Virus record (IMG/VR): IMGVR_UViG_3300048672_000260
Coordinates: 1-27,263 of that record
DNA length: 27,263 nt
Direction: 5' to 3' (one strand)
DNA from: a virus
Shown in pieces: positions 11,577 to 19,320 of the stretch (within the stretch, counting starts at the first letter, position 1; every line of letters begins with the position of its first letter). The notes under the pieces are model-generated. The model had not been told where the DNA came from. It worked only from the letters and a program-made list of their open reading frames with translations, and made no database searches. Position numbers and translations under genes: made by a program.

Positions 11577-11761
11577 CTAACGCATGTTGACTAGGTGCCG
11601 AGTAACGCTATCTATCAGGCATGGTAGGTGTCGCGGAAAGTCAACATTCGTTAGCGCGAATGCGTAGGCTGATACGCAGCAATGCACTTGATCAATGCGG
11701 CTACTGGCTTAGAAGACCAGCGTGCGAGCCAAATCCGGAGACCAGCACCGGACGCGCTAAC
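11577..11761 (+). ncRNA. structured late leader, domain 1 with competing stems
   Basis: A 16-bp stem with one mismatch pairs 11577-11592 with 11639-11654. A perfect 9-bp stem pairs GTTAGCGCG (11650-11658) with CGCGCTAAC (11753-11761). The two share 11650-11654, so they exclude each other. Inside the second stem sit four hairpins: TGCGTA/TACGCA (11661-11666, 11673-11678), a bulged one at 11684-11698, GGCT plus CTGG with their complements (11699-11730) and TCCGG/CCGGA (11734-11738, 11748-11752). The last stacks directly on the closing stem. No open frame of note crosses it. RNA status is inference from the exact pairings. Confidence 0.5.
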
Positions 11762-11819
11762 ATAAAAACCACATTAAAGTAGCACAAAAGCAAACAGCGT
11801 GCCATAATCGCGCCACTGA

Positions 11820-11964
11820 TGCGCAGGGAATGCGCAACCCGGCCCGGCACATGTTTCGGGCTTGTCCGACATAAGGACGTGCATCACCGAGAGGCCAGCA
11901 GTCATTACGATTGTCTGGCCTTTCCCATTTCCGCAAACCCGCACCGCCAGACCGTAAAGGCCAG
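11820..11964 (+). other. structured late leader, domain 2 with competing hairpins
   Basis: Short hairpins occur at 11820-11836 (TGCGCA, GGGAA loop), 11842-11861 (GCCCG/CGGGC) and 11864-11878 (GTCC/GGAC). CTGGCCTTT at 11915-11923 can pair either upstream with AGAGGCCAG (11890-11898, one wobble) or downstream with AAAGGCCAG (11956-11964, perfect). These again are mutually exclusive. The upstream version could serve as a weak terminator, the downstream one as its antiterminator, but the T-run is poor. No gene is visible in 11523-12138. Confidence 0.42.
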
Positions 11965-12012
11965 CACACAGCAATTCACACGATGCTGACCCGTGCACCA
12001 GGCGCGGCCCTT

Positions 12013-12094
12013 GATTGATGGGCAAATCAATCTAACTACCGCAACAAAGCCCAGTCAGTCCCATTCCTCCTAGTGGGTGCTGACTGGGTGCGGT
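12013..12094 (+). other. hairpins before the packaging genes
   Basis: GATTGAT/ATCAATC (12013-12019, 12026-12032) is followed by a long hairpin: ACCGCA/TGCGGT (12038-12043, 12089-12094) enclosing CCCAGTCAG/CTGACTGGG (12050-12058, 12080-12088) and CCCA/TGGG at the tip. No T-run follows on either strand, so it is not a standard terminator. Possible roles are an mRNA-stabilising end, a processing site or a packaging signal near the terminase genes. All are inference. Confidence 0.5.
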
Positions 12095-12138
12095 TAAGTA
12101 AAAACCCTTATGTGGACAATCCGCAAGGAATCCAAAGC

Positions 12139-12297
12139 ATGAAAACAATAGTTTTGCCGTATCCAAAAGATTACGCTGACCTCAAGTCATACATGGATGC
12201 TGTAAAGCCAGTCCGAAATGAATGGAACAGTCTGCACGCCAAAAGCGAGTTTAAATCGCCAGCCCAATTGTGGGCATGGGTGCAGAGCAATGGATAA
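12139..12297 (+). CDS. first late gene, 52-residue hypothetical
   Basis: ATG 12139 with AAGGA 9 bases upstream; an upstream in-frame GTG extension would run into the leader hairpin and is rejected. The protein runs MKTIVLPYPKDYADLKSYMD, then a helix and FKSPAQLWAWVQSNG. No family recognised. It is the first open frame after the structured leader and is immediately followed by the terminase small-subunit candidate. Its RBS (CCGCAAGGAATCC) closely resembles that of the next gene. Confidence 0.62.
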   Translation: MKTIVLPYPKDYADLKSYMDAVKPVRNEWNSLHAKSEFKSPAQLWAWVQSNG

Positions 12298-12314
12298 TCC
12301 GAAAGGAACCCATC

Positions 12315-12590
12315 ATGAATACAAAAGCATTACCACGAACCGCCTTTGTAAAAGGTGAGAAAAGACCAGGACAAGGGCGCCCCAAGGGTATGCTGAATAA
12401 GAACAATCAGCAAATCCGGGACATCATCGTCCAGACATTAGACAACCTCGGCGGCGCTGCCTATCTTGAAGAAGTGGCGCGCAGTCATCCCCCAGCATTC
12501 ATGGCGCTGATTGGCAAGACCATGCCGCTGCAGGTGACTGGTGACCCGAATAGCCCGCTCCATACCAGCCTTACAGTCACATTCAAGTGA
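12315..12590 (+). CDS. putative terminase small subunit
   Basis: A 91-residue basic protein from ATG 12315 with AAAGGA upstream. It begins with a basic GRPKGMLNKNNQQIR (AT-hook-like Gly-Arg-Pro) segment, then helices (IIVQTLDNLGGAAYLEEVAR) and PPAFMALIGKTMPLQV. This RPKG...FMxLxGKxxPLQV layout is widespread directly upstream of terminase large subunits. It probably recognises packaging DNA. The GTGA overlap with the large subunit supports the assignment. It is shorter than most small subunits, so an auxiliary DNA-binding role remains possible. Confidence 0.7.
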   Translation: MNTKALPRTAFVKGEKRPGQGRPKGMLNKNNQQIRDIIVQTLDNLGGAAYLEEVARSHPPAFMALIGKTMPLQVTGDPNSPLHTSLTVTFK

Positions 12591-13828
12591 TCGAACTACC
12601 GGGAAAGCTGAAGCCGCTATTCGAGCCATGCCGTTACAAAGTGATGTACGGTGGGCGTGGTTCGGCCAAAAGCTGGTCAGTAGCCCGGGCTTTGCTGATT
12701 CTGGCTTGTCAGAAGCCCATTCGGGTTCTTTGTGCGCGTGAGACACAAAAATCAATCCAGGAATCAGTCCACCGGCTACTAAAAGACCAGATTGAATTGA
12801 TGGGCCTCCAGGACTTTTTCGAGGTTCAGGAAACCAAGATCATAGGTAAGAACGGCTCAGACTTCGCCTTTGCTGGCATCAGACAGCAGGGTGTTACGAA
12901 CCTCAAGAGCTTCGAAGGCGTCGATGTGGTTTGGGTTGAAGAAGCCCAAGTGGTCACCCGCAAGTCTTGGGATGTGCTGATTCCGACCATCCGCAAGCCA
13001 GGCTCTGAGATATGGATAACCTTCAATCCTGAGCTTGATTCGGACGAGACTTACGAGCGCTTTGTCTTGACTCCGCCAGACGGGGCAAGAGTCATCCCGG
13101 TGAACTGGAGTGATAACCCATGGTTTCCGGCTGAACTGGAAACCGAACGGCTGGCTTGGAAAAAGCGTGACCCGATAGGTTATGAGACTGTATGGGAAGG
13201 CAAGTGCCGCCCAGCAGTTGAAGGCGCTATTTACGCCCGTGAGATTGACGCGCTACAGCGTGATGGCAGGCTAAGGAATGTGCCGTATGACCCGATGCTT
13301 AAGGTGCATACAGTCTGGGACTTGGGCTGGAATGACGCCATGTCTATTGTGTTTGTCCAGCGCCAGGCCTCTGAAGTTCGGGTGATTGACTACATTGAAG
13401 ATAGTCACCGGACGCTTGATAGCTACGTGGCTGAGATAAAGGACAGGCGCTGGAACTGGGGCACTGACTATCTGCCCCATGATGGCAGGGCAAAGAACAT
13501 CCAGACCGGGAAAAGCGCAGAGGAAATTCTCAGGGCTTTAGGCCGGACTGTGCAAATCACGCCGAATCTGGACATTGAAAGCGGAATCAAAGCTGCTCGG
13601 ATGATGTTCCCCAGATGCTATATCGAGCAGACCAAGTGCAAAGCATTGGTTAACGCCTTGAAGCGCTACAAACGGCAAATGAATCAAATCACAAACGAAC
13701 CCGGCGCACCTTTGCACGATGAGAACAGCCACGGAGCTGATGCTTTCCGATACCTTGCTGTGGTGGTGGATAAGCTGTCTAACGACGCTTGGAAGCCCCT
13801 GAAATACCCAGAGATGGGCATCGTATGA
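12587..13828 (+). CDS. terL: terminase large subunit
   Basis: A 413-residue protein with GTG start 12587. ATPase: Walker A YGGRGSAKS (21-29), Walker B VDVVWVEEA (112-120, catalytic Glu118/119) and coupling motif ITFNPE (144-149). RNase H-like nuclease: VWDLGWNDA (Asp245), LPHDGRAKN (Asp299) and SHGADAFRY (Asp385). This is a PBSX/Sf6-type (Terminase_3) packaging motor that cuts and threads DNA through the portal. All motifs are intact. The C-terminus overlaps the next ATG as ATGA. Confidence 0.97.
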   Translation: MIELPGKLKPLFEPCRYKVMYGGRGSAKSWSVARALLILACQKPIRVLCARETQKSIQESVHRLLKDQIELMGLQDFFEVQETKIIGKNGSDFAFAGIRQQGVTNLKSFEGVDVVWVEEAQVVTRKSWDVLIPTIRKPGSEIWITFNPELDSDETYERFVLTPPDGARVIPVNWSDNPWFPAELETERLAWKKRDPIGYETVWEGKCRPAVEGAIYAREIDALQRDGRLRNVPYDPMLKVHTVWDLGWNDAMSIVFVQRQASEVRVIDYIEDSHRTLDSYVAEIKDRRWNWGTDYLPHDGRAKNIQTGKSAEEILRALGRTVQITPNLDIESGIKAARMMFPRCYIEQTKCKALVNALKRYKRQMNQITNEPGAPLHDENSHGADAFRYLAVVVDKLSNDAWKPLKYPEMGIV

Positions 13829-13974
13829 GTATTGCAATCATCGGCAAGCTGAAAGAGATTGAGGCCAGGCTTGAGGCGCAAGAGAAAGCCATGAAAGCTG
13901 CTTTGGAACTGATTGACAAGCTACTGAAAGAGAAGCGGCCTCCGGGCAGACCTAGGAAAACAGATGACCGATAA
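13825..13974 (+). CDS. small coiled-coil protein between terL and portal
   Basis: A 49-residue protein from ATG 13825. GKLKEIEARLEAQEKAMKAA and LELIDKLLKEK form one long coiled-coil helix, followed by a basic PPGRPRKTDDR tail with a Gly-Arg-Pro-Arg element that could bind DNA. It overlaps the portal start by 11 bases. Small proteins of this type are frequent at this spot. The function is unknown; a packaging accessory is possible. Confidence 0.7.
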   Translation: MSIAIIGKLKEIEARLEAQEKAMKAALELIDKLLKEKRPPGRPRKTDDR

Positions 13975-16081
13975 CGAACTGCTAGCCATTGTCGAGGAGC
14001 ATGAGGCGCTCGCCACCTCTGGCGACTTGAACGATGCACGGGCGACGGCTATCGACCTGTACATGGGCCGGCCCTATGGTGATGAGGTTGTAGGCCGTTC
14101 GCAGGTTGTAATGCGTGATGTGGCCGACACCATCGAATGGATCAAGCCAAGCCTGTTGAAGGTGTTTGCAGCCGGTGATGACATCGTAACGTTCGCCCCT
14201 GAAGGCCCGGAAGACGAAGCACAGGCACAGCAGGAGACAGACTACTGCAACTACGTCTTGATGCAGAAGAATAACGGCTTCATGGTCATGCATGATTGGT
14301 TTCATGATGCATTGCTCCAGAAGAACGGCTATGTAATCTGCAGCTACGAGGAAAACGAAAGCACGGAAAAAGAGTCTTACAAAGGCTTGGCACCTGAAGA
14401 AGTCTCCCTATTGCTGCAAGACGGTTGCGAGATTATCGAGGCAACTGTCAATGAGGACGGCCTGACAGATATCAAGGTTAAAAACTCCAAGTATGACGGC
14501 TGTGTCAAGATTAAGAACATTCCCCCTGAGCGTGTTTTGGTCAGCCATTCATGCTCAACAGTTGACTTGTGGGAAGCTGACTTTGTTGAAGTGGTTGAAA
14601 TTACCACTGTAAGCAAGCTGCGCGAGGCTGGCTACGACATTCCAGACGGCATCAACGACGACACGCGAAGCGACTATGAAACGGTCGAGGAACGCCGGAC
14701 TAATGGCATGTATGACACTGATGAAGAACGCACTGGCGACAAGGCTACAAGGCCCATTCACTGCCGCCGCGTCTGGATTCGTGTTGACCAAGACGGTGAC
14801 GGAATCGCAGAACTGCGCCGCATGGTCATTGTGGGGAAGACGATCCTCGAAAATGAAGAAGATGACCTGATCCCCGTAGCGGCAATCACCGCGATGAGGC
14901 TGCCGCACGAGCATATTGGCATGTCTGTGGTCGATATTGTCGAAGACCTCCAGCGCATCCGCACGGCCTTGACCCGTGGGTTTTTGGACAATATGTACCT
15001 AGCCAACAATGGCCGGTTCGGTGTTGACGCTAACCGCGTGAACCTTGACGACATGCTGACCAGTCGACCAGGCGGGATTGTGCGGGTTAACGGTGGACTG
15101 TCTGATGCTATCCAGCCACTTGTCCAGCCGCAGAACGGCGCACAAATCATCCAAGCTATTGAGTATGTGGACACGGTACGAGAAAACCGCACCGGGGTTA
15201 CAAAGTACAACCAAGGCATCGATGCAAACAGCCTGAACAAAACTGCGCACGGCATCACGCAAATCATGAACGCCAGCCAGCAACGCATCGAGCTAATCGC
15301 CCGTGTGTTCGCTGAATCAGGTGTTAAGAGTTTGATGCGGATTATCCAGGCTGTGAGCATAAAAAACGGGCGTAAGCCTGAAATGATGAAGTTGCGGAAT
15401 CAGTGGGTTGCAGTGAACCCGTCGGAGTGGAAGCGCCGGACTGATATGAGCGTCTCAGTAGGCCTTGGGATCGGCAACAAAGACCAGAACCTGATGCACC
15501 TGCAGAACATCATTGCAGCACAACAACAGGCCTTCCCGCTGGGTGTGGCTAGTCCGACAAACATCTACAACGCATTGGCCAAACTGACACAGAACGCCGG
15601 GTTTAAGAACGTCGATGACTTTTGGACTGACCCGCAAAAAGCACAACCCAAGACGCCGCAGGTTCCGCCAGAGGTTCAAAAGGCGCAAATGGAAATGCAG
15701 GCCGATGCGCAGAAGTTCCAAGCGCAGACGCAGAACGATATTCAAAAGTACCAAGCTGATGCACAACAAAAAGAGCTAGATAGGCAGGCTGAGACTGCAC
15801 GGGCCATGCAGCTTGAGCAAATGAAACAGCAGGGCGAGACTGAGCGCGAAGCCATGAAGCTGCAGGCTGAACAACAAATGAAACTGCTGGAAGTGGCTGG
15901 GCAGATTCTCGGTCGTCAGCCGGTAGAGCAGGAAGTTGACACTGGCCCGGATGCTAACCAAGAGGCTCTGATGAACGTCATGCAGACCGTCCAGCAACTG
16001 GCAGCGGTCATCGCTTCGCCTAAGCAGATTGTTCGCGATGCAACAGGCGCAATTATCGGCGCTCAACACGTAGGAATGTAA
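13964..16081 (+). CDS. portal protein (P22/Sf6-like)
   Basis: A 705-residue protein, within the 650-750 range of P22-type portals. Landmarks: an N-terminal DLYMGRPYGDEVVGRSQVV (landing on DVADTIEWIKPSLLKVF), CRRVWIRVDQDGDGIAELRR in the middle, then LPHEHIGMSVVDIVEDLQRI and ENRTGVTKYNQGID. A long Gln-rich coiled coil spans about residues 570-650 (QKAQMEMQADAQKFQAQ). The portal forms the dodecameric ring for DNA entry and exit and joins the adaptor. The Gln-rich barrel-like tail is a normal feature of P22-like portals, though strongly repetitive here. Confidence 0.93.
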   Translation: MTDNELLAIVEEHEALATSGDLNDARATAIDLYMGRPYGDEVVGRSQVVMRDVADTIEWIKPSLLKVFAAGDDIVTFAPEGPEDEAQAQQETDYCNYVLMQKNNGFMVMHDWFHDALLQKNGYVICSYEENESTEKESYKGLAPEEVSLLLQDGCEIIEATVNEDGLTDIKVKNSKYDGCVKIKNIPPERVLVSHSCSTVDLWEADFVEVVEITTVSKLREAGYDIPDGINDDTRSDYETVEERRTNGMYDTDEERTGDKATRPIHCRRVWIRVDQDGDGIAELRRMVIVGKTILENEEDDLIPVAAITAMRLPHEHIGMSVVDIVEDLQRIRTALTRGFLDNMYLANNGRFGVDANRVNLDDMLTSRPGGIVRVNGGLSDAIQPLVQPQNGAQIIQAIEYVDTVRENRTGVTKYNQGIDANSLNKTAHGITQIMNASQQRIELIARVFAESGVKSLMRIIQAVSIKNGRKPEMMKLRNQWVAVNPSEWKRRTDMSVSVGLGIGNKDQNLMHLQNIIAAQQQAFPLGVASPTNIYNALAKLTQNAGFKNVDDFWTDPQKAQPKTPQVPPEVQKAQMEMQADAQKFQAQTQNDIQKYQADAQQKELDRQAETARAMQLEQMKQQGETEREAMKLQAEQQMKLLEVAGQILGRQPVEQEVDTGPDANQEALMNVMQTVQQLAAVIASPKQIVRDATGAIIGAQHVGM

Positions 16082-16474
16082 ATGGCACTCGCATACTCAA
16101 CCACGCTCCGTAATGCAATGCTGGACGCCATCACATCCGCTGTGGGCGCGTCTGGACTACTGCGGATTTACGATGGCACCAGGCCAGCAACCGGAGGCTC
16201 AGCAACTACTTTGCTGGCTGAACTGACGTGCAACGCAACCTTTGCCCCTGCCGCGTCTAGTGGTGTTTTGACGCTGAACGCCATCACTCAGGATAGCTCT
16301 GCCAACGCTACAGGGACTGCAACATGGTTTCGAATCGTCACCAGTGGCGGCACGTTTGTGATTGATGGCAACGTCGGGACTTCAGGCAGTGACCTGAACC
16401 TGAACAGCACGAGTATTAGCTCAGGTGTAGCCGTATCTGTGACCAGTTTTACGATTACTGAAGGCAACCCATGA
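16082..16474 (+). CDS. hypothetical structural protein (RIYDGTRP type)
   Basis: A 130-residue protein starting at the base after the portal stop. LRIYDGTRPATGGSATTLLA and ATWFRIVTSGGTFVIDGNVG mark a known family of phage proteins of unknown function found near portal and capsid genes. It is rich in beta-strands, Ser, Thr and Gly. It is probably a virion decoration or head-tail component. Coupled to the next gene by ATGA. Confidence 0.75.
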   Translation: MALAYSTTLRNAMLDAITSAVGASGLLRIYDGTRPATGGSATTLLAELTCNATFAPAASSGVLTLNAITQDSSANATGTATWFRIVTSGGTFVIDGNVGTSGSDLNLNSTSISSGVAVSVTSFTITEGNP

Positions 16475-16671
16475 TTACCTTTGATGTGCTGTATGACATC
16501 GGTCAAAGCGTTACGTCATCCGCCGGTGTTGGTATTGTCAAGAGCATCACGATTGGCTCTGACAAACTGCCGTATTACATGGTTGAGTTTGCAACTGAGC
16601 AGGATGGGAAAATAACGTATTCCAGCGCGACTATCAGCGAGCGCGGGTTGTCAACTCCTGATGAGACATGA
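16471..16671 (+). CDS. small beta-rich hypothetical protein
   Basis: A 66-residue protein with ATGA overlaps on both sides. FDVLYDIGQSVTSSAGVGIV, then YYMVEFATEQDGKITYSS, reads as a small beta-barrel (an SH3-like pattern: a D-x-G turn, GIV strand and a VEF strand). A structural accessory is probable. No family recognised. Confidence 0.68.
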   Translation: MITFDVLYDIGQSVTSSAGVGIVKSITIGSDKLPYYMVEFATEQDGKITYSSATISERGLSTPDET

Positions 16672-17006
16672 CATTAAGCGTCAACACCAGCGGCAGCCAG
16701 ACTGCGACAATCAGCACTGAGCACACTCTGGCGACGGTCACAAGTGCCAATGTGTTACAGCTTGCAGTTGATGTTGCAAATATGGTTGGTGGTACTACGC
16801 CTGACATATTGGAGCTTAGGGAATATGGCAAGGCCAGAAGCTCTGATACTGAGAGATTGATCAAGACTTACACAGTGATCGGCGCTCAAGTAGAAACGCT
16901 TGTTTTGACAATCCCGAGGATAAGCCCACACAGCTACAAGGTCACACTGAAGCAAACCCAAGGGACTGGCAGGGCTTTCCCATGGGCCATCTATCAGGCG
17001 CAATAG
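16668..17006 (+). CDS. hypothetical structural protein
   Basis: A 112-residue protein. A Thr/Ser-rich start (LSVNTSGSQTATISTEHTLA) is followed by QLAVDVANMVGGTTPDILEL and a strand-rich C-terminal half ending in TGRAFPWAIYQAQ. The start overlaps the previous stop as ATGA. Its position between portal and capsid and its beta content suggest a minor head or fibre-anchoring protein, but no family is recognised. Confidence 0.68.
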   Translation: MTLSVNTSGSQTATISTEHTLATVTSANVLQLAVDVANMVGGTTPDILELREYGKARSSDTERLIKTYTVIGAQVETLVLTIPRISPHSYKVTLKQTQGTGRAFPWAIYQAQ

Positions 17007-17007
17007 C

Positions 17008-17799
17008 ATGTTCCACTATGCTCCTGAGACTAAAAGCGCAAGATGGGAAACGTTGGGCTTTAATTCTGGCAGCACAACTGGGACGGTTGTCACTGCTAGC
17101 GCTTCTACAAACACATACGGTAGTTGGACAACTATAGGAACATCAGGGTTTTCATACGAACAAATTCGTGCTGTCATGGGGATACAAAGCGCCAATGCCG
17201 CAAGCTATGCAATAGATATTGGCATAAGTGACGGAACAAATACATGGGTTATTGCTGAGGCCATCATGGCTACTAACTCATCTACTGGTGCTCAAATTTC
17301 TGCTGGATTAATTCTCCCTCTGCACATACCAGATGGATCAATTATTAGAGCAAGGTGCATGTGTTCTACAGGGTCTGCAACTATCCAGGTCACGATTAAC
17401 GGATGCACGCAAGGAATAAATGGTTCGCATGGATATGCGCGGATGGTAAACATTACAACGCTTGCAAGTTCCGCTGGAGTAGTATGTACATCCGGTAGTG
17501 CAAACACAAAAGCCAGGACGCAGGTTGTCGCATCTTCATCTGTAGATGTTGCGGCAGTTGTCGCAATGTTTCGTATGGGTTCATCAACAACAAGTTATTG
17601 TCTTGATGTAGAGGCTGGTTCTGCTGGATCGGAAGAAGTTATATTTCCAAATCACTTTTTGCGAGGGCAAACAGTAAATGAATATCAGCCAAGCCCAATT
17701 ATTGCCAGGTATTTCCCATCAGGGACGCGGTTTAGCGTAAATATGCAAGCCATCTCAGCGTCTCAAACGGCTAGGGTGACACTCTACGGCTTCCAGTGA
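17008..17799 (+). CDS. beta-rich structural protein
   Basis: A 263-residue protein, one base after the previous stop. It is rich in Ser, Thr, Ala and Gly, with no charged helices and many short strands (SWTTIGTSGFSYEQIRAVMG, ISAGLILPLHIPDGSIIRAR, GSATIQVTINGC). The composition resembles jelly-roll or Ig-like decoration proteins. Its DNA is slightly more AT-rich than the portal's, with different codon preference (more A/T third bases), which suggests a separate origin. Function not recognised; host-interaction or head decoration is inferred. Confidence 0.7.
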   Translation: MFHYAPETKSARWETLGFNSGSTTGTVVTASASTNTYGSWTTIGTSGFSYEQIRAVMGIQSANAASYAIDIGISDGTNTWVIAEAIMATNSSTGAQISAGLILPLHIPDGSIIRARCMCSTGSATIQVTINGCTQGINGSHGYARMVNITTLASSAGVVCTSGSANTKARTQVVASSSVDVAAVVAMFRMGSSTTSYCLDVEAGSAGSEEVIFPNHFLRGQTVNEYQPSPIIARYFPSGTRFSVNMQAISASQTARVTLYGFQ

Positions 17800-17807
17800 G
17801 GTAACGT

Positions 17808-18992
17808 ATGAATTCCGGCCATCTTGCGCATATATTGCTGGCGGCGCAAGCATCTGCCATAACCGGAACAAGCGCTACAACTAACGCGAATGACGCCTCT
17901 ACGGCCAGTGGAACCGTTCCATATACTGGCACAGTAGCAGCAACAAACGCGAACGACACTAGCTCATCTAGTGGGCTTGTCACAGTAACCGGCACAAGCG
18001 CAACAACGAACGGCAACGACCTTTCAAGCGCATCCGGCTCGCTGACAGTTACGGGAACTGTAGCCGATACAAACGGCAACGATACATCAAGCGTCGCGGC
18101 GCTGATAACCGTCACTGGCACGTCTGCGGCAACTAACGGGAGCGACACCAGTGCTGTAGTAGCTCTAGTTACTGTTGCCGGGACAAGCGGCACTACAAAT
18201 GCCAATGACACGTCTACGGCATCCGGCAGTGTGGCTGGTGCTGGGATTGACGGCGCATCAGCGACAACGAACGCTAACGATACAGCGTCTGCTAGTGGCC
18301 TGATAACGGTCACTGGGACTGTAGCAAGGTCGAATGCGGACGATACAGGATACGCTAGCGGACTGCTGACAGTAACTGGAACGGTAGCTAATAGCAGCGC
18401 GAACGACACAAGCACGGCTAGTGGTTTGCTGACAGTCACCGGCACGGTAGCGAAAACAAACAGTAACGACGCATCAAGCGCATCAGGCGCATTGACGGTA
18501 TCCGGGACTGTTGCCTACAGCAACGCTAACGACACGGCTAGTGGTGCAGCGCTGGTAACTGTCAGCGGCGCGGCAAGTGTTACGAATGCTGATGATTCAG
18601 GGATTGGAAGCGGCGAACTTCGCGCAGCGATTGGAGCGCCTGGCCGCAAGCCTGTTTACACAGTCAAAGTAAACGGGCAGTTAATCACGGGCTCATATCA
18701 AGACATTCAGGCGCTGATTCAAAGCCTGGCCGAGCAGGACGCTAAAGAAGCTGCTACGCAAGCGATAGAACAGGCCAAAGCGCCACGGCGTGCAAAGTTC
18801 TTGAGGGTTATGCCGGTAAAGCCTGTAGAGGCTGCACAAGAGCAGATAACAGAACCGATAGTCGCTAAACCGCTGGTGTTTGAATACGAGCAGGCGTATC
18901 AAACATTTCTTCAAACCCTGTTGTCTAACGCAATAGCTCAAAAGGCCATGCGTGATGACGACGATGAAACAGCTTTGATGCTGCTTTTATGA
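17808..18992 (+). CDS. TNANDT-repeat structural protein
   Basis: A 394-residue protein with GAGG upstream of ATG 17808. Residues 1-16 form a short helix. Residues 17-271 are twelve repeats of about 21 residues (TVTGTxAxTNANDTSxASGL). Residues about 280-394 form a different domain (KPVYTVKVNGQLITGSYQDI, helical AKEAATQAIEQAKAPRRA, and an acidic MRDDDDETALMLLL end). Repeats with alternating strands and Asn/Asp turns suggest an elongated beta-structure, perhaps a fibre or head spike. The C-terminal domain probably anchors it. It is coupled to the next gene by an ATGA overlap. Confidence 0.75.
   Translation: MNSGHLAHILLAAQASAITGTSATTNANDASTASGTVPYTGTVAATNANDTSSSSGLVTVTGTSATTNGNDLSSASGSLTVTGTVADTNGNDTSSVAALITVTGTSAATNGSDTSAVVALVTVAGTSGTTNANDTSTASGSVAGAGIDGASATTNANDTASASGLITVTGTVARSNADDTGYASGLLTVTGTVANSSANDTSTASGLLTVTGTVAKTNSNDASSASGALTVSGTVAYSNANDTASGAALVTVSGAASVTNADDSGIGSGELRAAIGAPGRKPVYTVKVNGQLITGSYQDIQALIQSLAEQDAKEAATQAIEQAKAPRRAKFLRVMPVKPVEAAQEQITEPIVAKPLVFEYEQAYQTFLQTLLSNAIAQKAMRDDDDETALMLLL
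17856..18620 (+). repeat. twelve 63-bp coding repeats
   Basis: Units of 63 bp are in frame. Unit 6 carries 4 extra codons and unit 7 lacks one. The protein consensus is well kept (G-T at positions 4-5, N-A/G-N-D at 10-13, S-G near 18-19), yet the codons for the NAND core vary freely. This indicates old repeats held by selection on the protein, unlike the nearly identical array at 1-160. Confidence 0.9.
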
Positions 18993-19273
18993 CCGAACAA
19001 GACGAAATTGCACGCGGCCACGATGCTGAACGACTGTTGAATGACCCGATGCTTAAAGAGGCATTCAGCAAGGTAGAAACAGGCATTGTTGATGGGCTGA
19101 AACAAACACCCATCGGTGATCGCGACACGCAACATGAATTAACCCTGTGCCTTCAACTTTTGGGCAGGGTTAAAAAGAACCTTGAGGAAGTCGCAACAAC
19201 TGGCAAATTCGCATTGCACCAAAAGCAAGAGCGCGAAAGCTGGATGAAGCGGCAACTTAAAAAGGTGGCCTGA
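18989..19273 (+). CDS. small helical protein before scaffold
   Basis: A 94-residue helical protein, ATGA-coupled to the repeat protein. GHDAERLLNDPMLKEAFSKV and RDTQHELTLCLQLLGRVKKN, followed by a C-terminal basic helix (WMKRQLKKVA), match a widespread family of short phage proteins encoded beside capsid genes (the AERLLxxPxxxEAF start is typical). Its function is unknown; a capsid assembly aid is likely from position. Confidence 0.75.
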   Translation: MTEQDEIARGHDAERLLNDPMLKEAFSKVETGIVDGLKQTPIGDRDTQHELTLCLQLLGRVKKNLEEVATTGKFALHQKQERESWMKRQLKKVA

Positions 19274-19320
19274 GCATTCGCTTGGGTTATTGGCCTTGAT
19301 GGCCTTGAAAGTGAGAAGCA

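Noticed and set aside
11650-11761. Cloverleaf-like fold considered as a tRNA
   Set aside because: The closing stem is 9 bp, there is no TTCRANY T-loop, no plausible anticodon arm and no CCA end. It is reported as an unknown structured RNA.
14758-15360. Minus-strand frame of 200 residues inside the portal gene
   Set aside because: The composition is unlike a protein family, it is entirely within the portal gene, and it has no ribosome site or coupling.
17771-18445. Long minus-strand open frame of 224 residues rich in Val, Ala, Pro
   Set aside because: It is the antisense shadow of the TNANDT repeat array; low-complexity coding DNA lacks stops on the opposite strand. No ribosome site.
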